From positions 1-29,772 of IMG/VR virus record IMGVR_UViG_3300028925_007344: a stretch of DNA of 29,772 nucleotides. One strand, given 5' to 3'. Shown here piece by piece: positions 27,837 through 29,772 of this stretch. Numbering within the stretch: position 1 is the stretch's first letter; every line of letters starts with the position of its first letter. The position numbers were made by a program, and so were the translations under genes. Under the pieces are notes generated by a model, which was not told the origin of the DNA, did not search any database, and saw only the letters and a program-made list of their open reading frames with translations. Origin of the DNA: a virus.

Positions 27837-29021
27837 TTACAGCTGTGTCAGAACGCGGATCCCGTTGGTGTCAACGATCGCCGAGTCGGCACGAGCCAGG
27901 AAACGCCACGACACGAGGTCGTTGGCGAAGCCATGATCGTCACTGCGCTCGATGCGGATCGGGCCCGCCATACGCACGTAGAACGTGGAGAAGTCACCGT
28001 AGACGACAGAGTCGACTCCGGTGGCTGTAACGCCGACGTTCTCGTCGGTGAAGATCGGCTTGCCGAGCAGCATGCCCGGTGCGCCGGTCCGGCCGTCAGC
28101 GGGCTGCCAGAGGTAGTTGCCGTTGCCGTCTTTGAGCTGGCGGATCTCTGAGAGAGTCGCATCAGCGACAACCCAGGAAGCGTTCGCTTGGTACGGAGCG
28201 GTGACCGAGTGTTGCAGGTCGATGAGCTCGTCGACAGCACTGACGGTCGCCGAAGCGGCAGTCACGCCGGTCGCTGCGAGATCGACGCCGGAAGGCTGGC
28301 TTGAGCCAGAACCGGAGACGAAGTGGGCGTCCATGCCTCGACCAAGAGCGGAGCCGCCCTGGCGAGCAATGAAGCCAGCAGTGTCGAAAGCCGAGTCGGA
28401 GATAAGTTCGCTCGATGACTGAACCATGAAGCCGTACTTGTAGGCATTCAAGGAAACGGTCGCGAACTGCGGGTCACTCTCGGTGATCGAGCCAGCTTCA
28501 GCGATGATCGCTGCAGCACTGTAGGAGGTCGTCTTCGGGATGTCGATCTGCTCGCCGCCCGTGGTACGGATGACGGTCGCAAGCGACATGATCGGAGAAG
28601 CGACGAGCATATGCTCGACGATCTGGTTGTACATCGAGGTGGGAACGAGTTCCGCACCGTCGGTGGCAGTGCCAGCAAGAAGGTCACGAGCCTCGAATGA
28701 ACGAGCCTCACCGTTAACCATCGCATCGAAGGCACGCTTCTCAGCTTCATGGGCGTTGTCTTCGACGACTTCCGAAGCGGCAGCGTTGTCGAAAGCTTCG
28801 AGCTTGGCCCGGGCTTCGACTGCTTTGGCTTCACGTTCGAGTCCGGCCAAGCCGCCTTGAACTTCACCGTCGAGAGCAACGATGTCGCTCTCGAACTTGC
28901 GCTCTTGGGCGACTTCTTCGCCCGTAAGCTCACGGCCTTCAGCGGCCTCGTGGATATCTCGCACTGCTTTCACAGCGGCGTTGCGGGCCTCAATGGCGCC
29001 CTTGACTGATTCAATGCTCAT
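27837..29021 (-). CDS. Major capsid protein, HK97 fold
   Basis: A 394-aa capsid protein. The first ~100 residues are a charged coiled coil (GREVLTGEE-like region, then RKFESDIVALDGEVQGGLAG, LEREAKAVEARAKLEAF), the delta domain used for scaffolding and removed by the prohead protease. The mature part follows from about AEKRAFDAMVNG. Typical segments are ELVPTSMYNQIVEHM, TGGEQIDIPKTTSYSAA, SSELISDSAFDTAGFI and a long P-domain/spine region, ending with FARADSAIVDTNGIRVLTQ. The gene directly follows the protease and has a GAAAGG ribosome site. Confidence 0.95.
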   Translation of the reverse strand: MSIESVKGAIEARNAAVKAVRDIHEAAEGRELTGEEVAQERKFESDIVALDGEVQGGLAGLEREAKAVEARAKLEAFDNAAASEVVEDNAHEAEKRAFDAMVNGEARSFEARDLLAGTATDGAELVPTSMYNQIVEHMLVASPIMSLATVIRTTGGEQIDIPKTTSYSAAAIIAEAGSITESDPQFATVSLNAYKYGFMVQSSSELISDSAFDTAGFIARQGGSALGRGMDAHFVSGSGSSQPSGVDLAATGVTAASATVSAVDELIDLQHSVTAPYQANASWVVADATLSEIRQLKDGNGNYLWQPADGRTGAPGMLLGKPIFTDENVGVTATGVDSVVYGDFSTFYVRMAGPIRIERSDDHGFANDLVSWRFLARADSAIVDTNGIRVLTQL

Positions 29022-29084
29022 GGTTGAGCCTTTCGTGATAGTTGGATGTTCGGGACTGTCCTGGATGCCGAGTGCGTTAGCGGC

Positions 29085-29717
29085 TCAGCGAATGAAGCGA
29101 TGACGAACAACGAGAAGTGGCTCAGCTTGCATTGCCGAGTCGGCTTCTTCGTCGCCGTTGTTGTCGCTGCAGATTCTTGCTTCGAGCTCGCCAGCGGCAG
29201 CAGCCGCAGCCAGCTCGTCGATATCGATCGAGTGATCGGCTGCGAGACTACGCAGAGCCGCACTCGTGTCCTGGTAAGCGGGAACCGTTACAGGTCCGAC
29301 GTCACGCAGAGCAACTTCTTGGAGTACACGGTGCGTTCCGGTCCAGTCGTCCTTTATGACCCGGAACCCGAACGACGACCCTTTGAGGTCGCCCCGGCCG
29401 AGAAGAACACCGACGTCACGGCCAAGCTGAGTGTCGGGAAGGTCGATCTCGTAACCGAGACCGCGATCATCTTTGTTGAGCCTCAACGTCCCGGAGGACG
29501 ACCGACCAAGAAGCATGTCCATCTCGTGGTTGAAGAGACCAAGAACGTCGGTCTCTTGAATGGTCTTGTCGAAAGCGGACCGGCCGACAGACTCGGTGAA
29601 GCCGCCGATGTTGGTCGGGGAATCGAACACGGCTGCGTAACCGACAGCGGTGATTCCACCGCCGTCAGCACTTCGCAGCTCGAAGCCTTCGTCTAGGTTG
29701 CGTCGCTCGTTGCTCAT
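29085..29717 (-). CDS. HK97-type prohead protease
   Basis: A 210-aa serine protease of the U35/S78 type. The catalytic residues expected from HK97 gp4 are at the right places: His64 (GLFNHEMDMLLGRSSSGTL), Ser114/Ser115 (LKGSSFGF) and the acid in VALRDVGPVTVPAY (about 135-148). The start has the family pattern GYAAVFDSPTNIGGFTE. It cuts the capsid delta domain during head maturation. The C-terminal ~50 residues are acidic and probably removed by self-cleavage. ATGA overlap with the portal gene. Confidence 0.95.
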   Translation of the reverse strand: MSNERRNLDEGFELRSADGGGITAVGYAAVFDSPTNIGGFTESVGRSAFDKTIQETDVLGLFNHEMDMLLGRSSSGTLRLNKDDRGLGYEIDLPDTQLGRDVGVLLGRGDLKGSSFGFRVIKDDWTGTHRVLQEVALRDVGPVTVPAYQDTSAALRSLAADHSIDIDELAAAAAAGELEARICSDNNGDEEADSAMQAEPLLVVRHRFIR

Positions 29718-29770
29718 GCTGGGCCTTCCGTGATTGGTTCCGTTGGCGGAAGCGCCTCGGGGTCGATGTC
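29714..29770 (-). CDS. C-terminal end of an upstream gene, probably portal (partial)
   Basis: The last 18 codons, DIDPEALPPTEPITEGPA, ending in a TGA that overlaps the protease ATG. The acidic, Pro-rich end and the place just before a prohead protease are typical of portal proteins. The 5' part lies beyond the window, so the name rests on gene order. Confidence 0.65.
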   Translation of the reverse strand, partial: DIDPEALPPTEPITEGPA

Positions 29771-29772
29771 CA

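Overview
The window is most of the genome of a tailed phage with a long, non-contractile tail (siphovirus type). All genes that can be supported are on the minus strand and read from right to left, mostly with ATGA, TGATG or TAATG overlaps or very short gaps. The host is probably an actinobacterium. The grounds are a phiC31 gp3-like recombination directionality factor, a Cas4-like nuclease, a ClpP-like protease, a small membrane protein of a type common in actinophages, and a perfect actinobacterial DnaA box (TTGTCCACA). This is inference; no host gene is present. No tRNA, CRISPR array, insertion sequence, integrase or terminase was found. The portal gene enters only with its last 18 codons at the right edge, so terminase and most of portal lie beyond it.

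Right part (29.8 to 14.6 kb), virion and lysis genes in transcription order: portal end, prohead protease, HK97-fold capsid protein, head-tail connector, tail terminator-like protein, a 65-aa protein, tail tube protein, an amidase endolysin, an HK97 gp10-like protein, tail assembly chaperones (with a -1 frameshift product), tape measure, distal tail protein, baseplate and fibre proteins, a spike with an S74-type chaperone end, two holin-like membrane proteins, a dATP/dGTP pyrophosphohydrolase-like protein and several small proteins. Hairpins follow the capsid and tail tube genes. A strong leftward terminator at 14589-14618 closes this part.

The gap at 14263-14588 has no gene. It holds DnaA-box-like sites and repeated GTGCT/AGCAC inverted pairs, and is a candidate replication origin or control region.

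Middle part (14.2 to 8.9 kb), accessory genes: a signal-peptide-bearing phospholipase D-like protein, a lipoprotein, tiny membrane peptides, several unknown small proteins, an HNH nuclease and a ClpP-like protease. Left part (8.8 to 0.3 kb), replication genes: Cas4-like nuclease, RDF-like protein, resolvase-like nuclease, primase-helicase, family A DNA polymerase, a sigma-factor-like protein and a second HNH nuclease.

Three repeated control systems stand out. (1) Four copies of a phage promoter, TTGGTT-17 bp-TACATT; two of them place the ATG 7 nt after the -10 box, which suggests leaderless mRNAs. (2) Four copies of a ~70-nt RNA element: a 7-bp closing stem around two hairpins, then a third hairpin. 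Compensatory base changes between copies occur in all four helices, and three copies are followed by an AAGGAG-type ribosome site and a start codon. (3) A stereotyped start-associated sequence, AAGGAGCAAC, before at least seven starts. Together they look like an uncharacterised RNA-based expression system, comparable in idea to the SAS/ESAS elements of cluster K mycobacteriophages.
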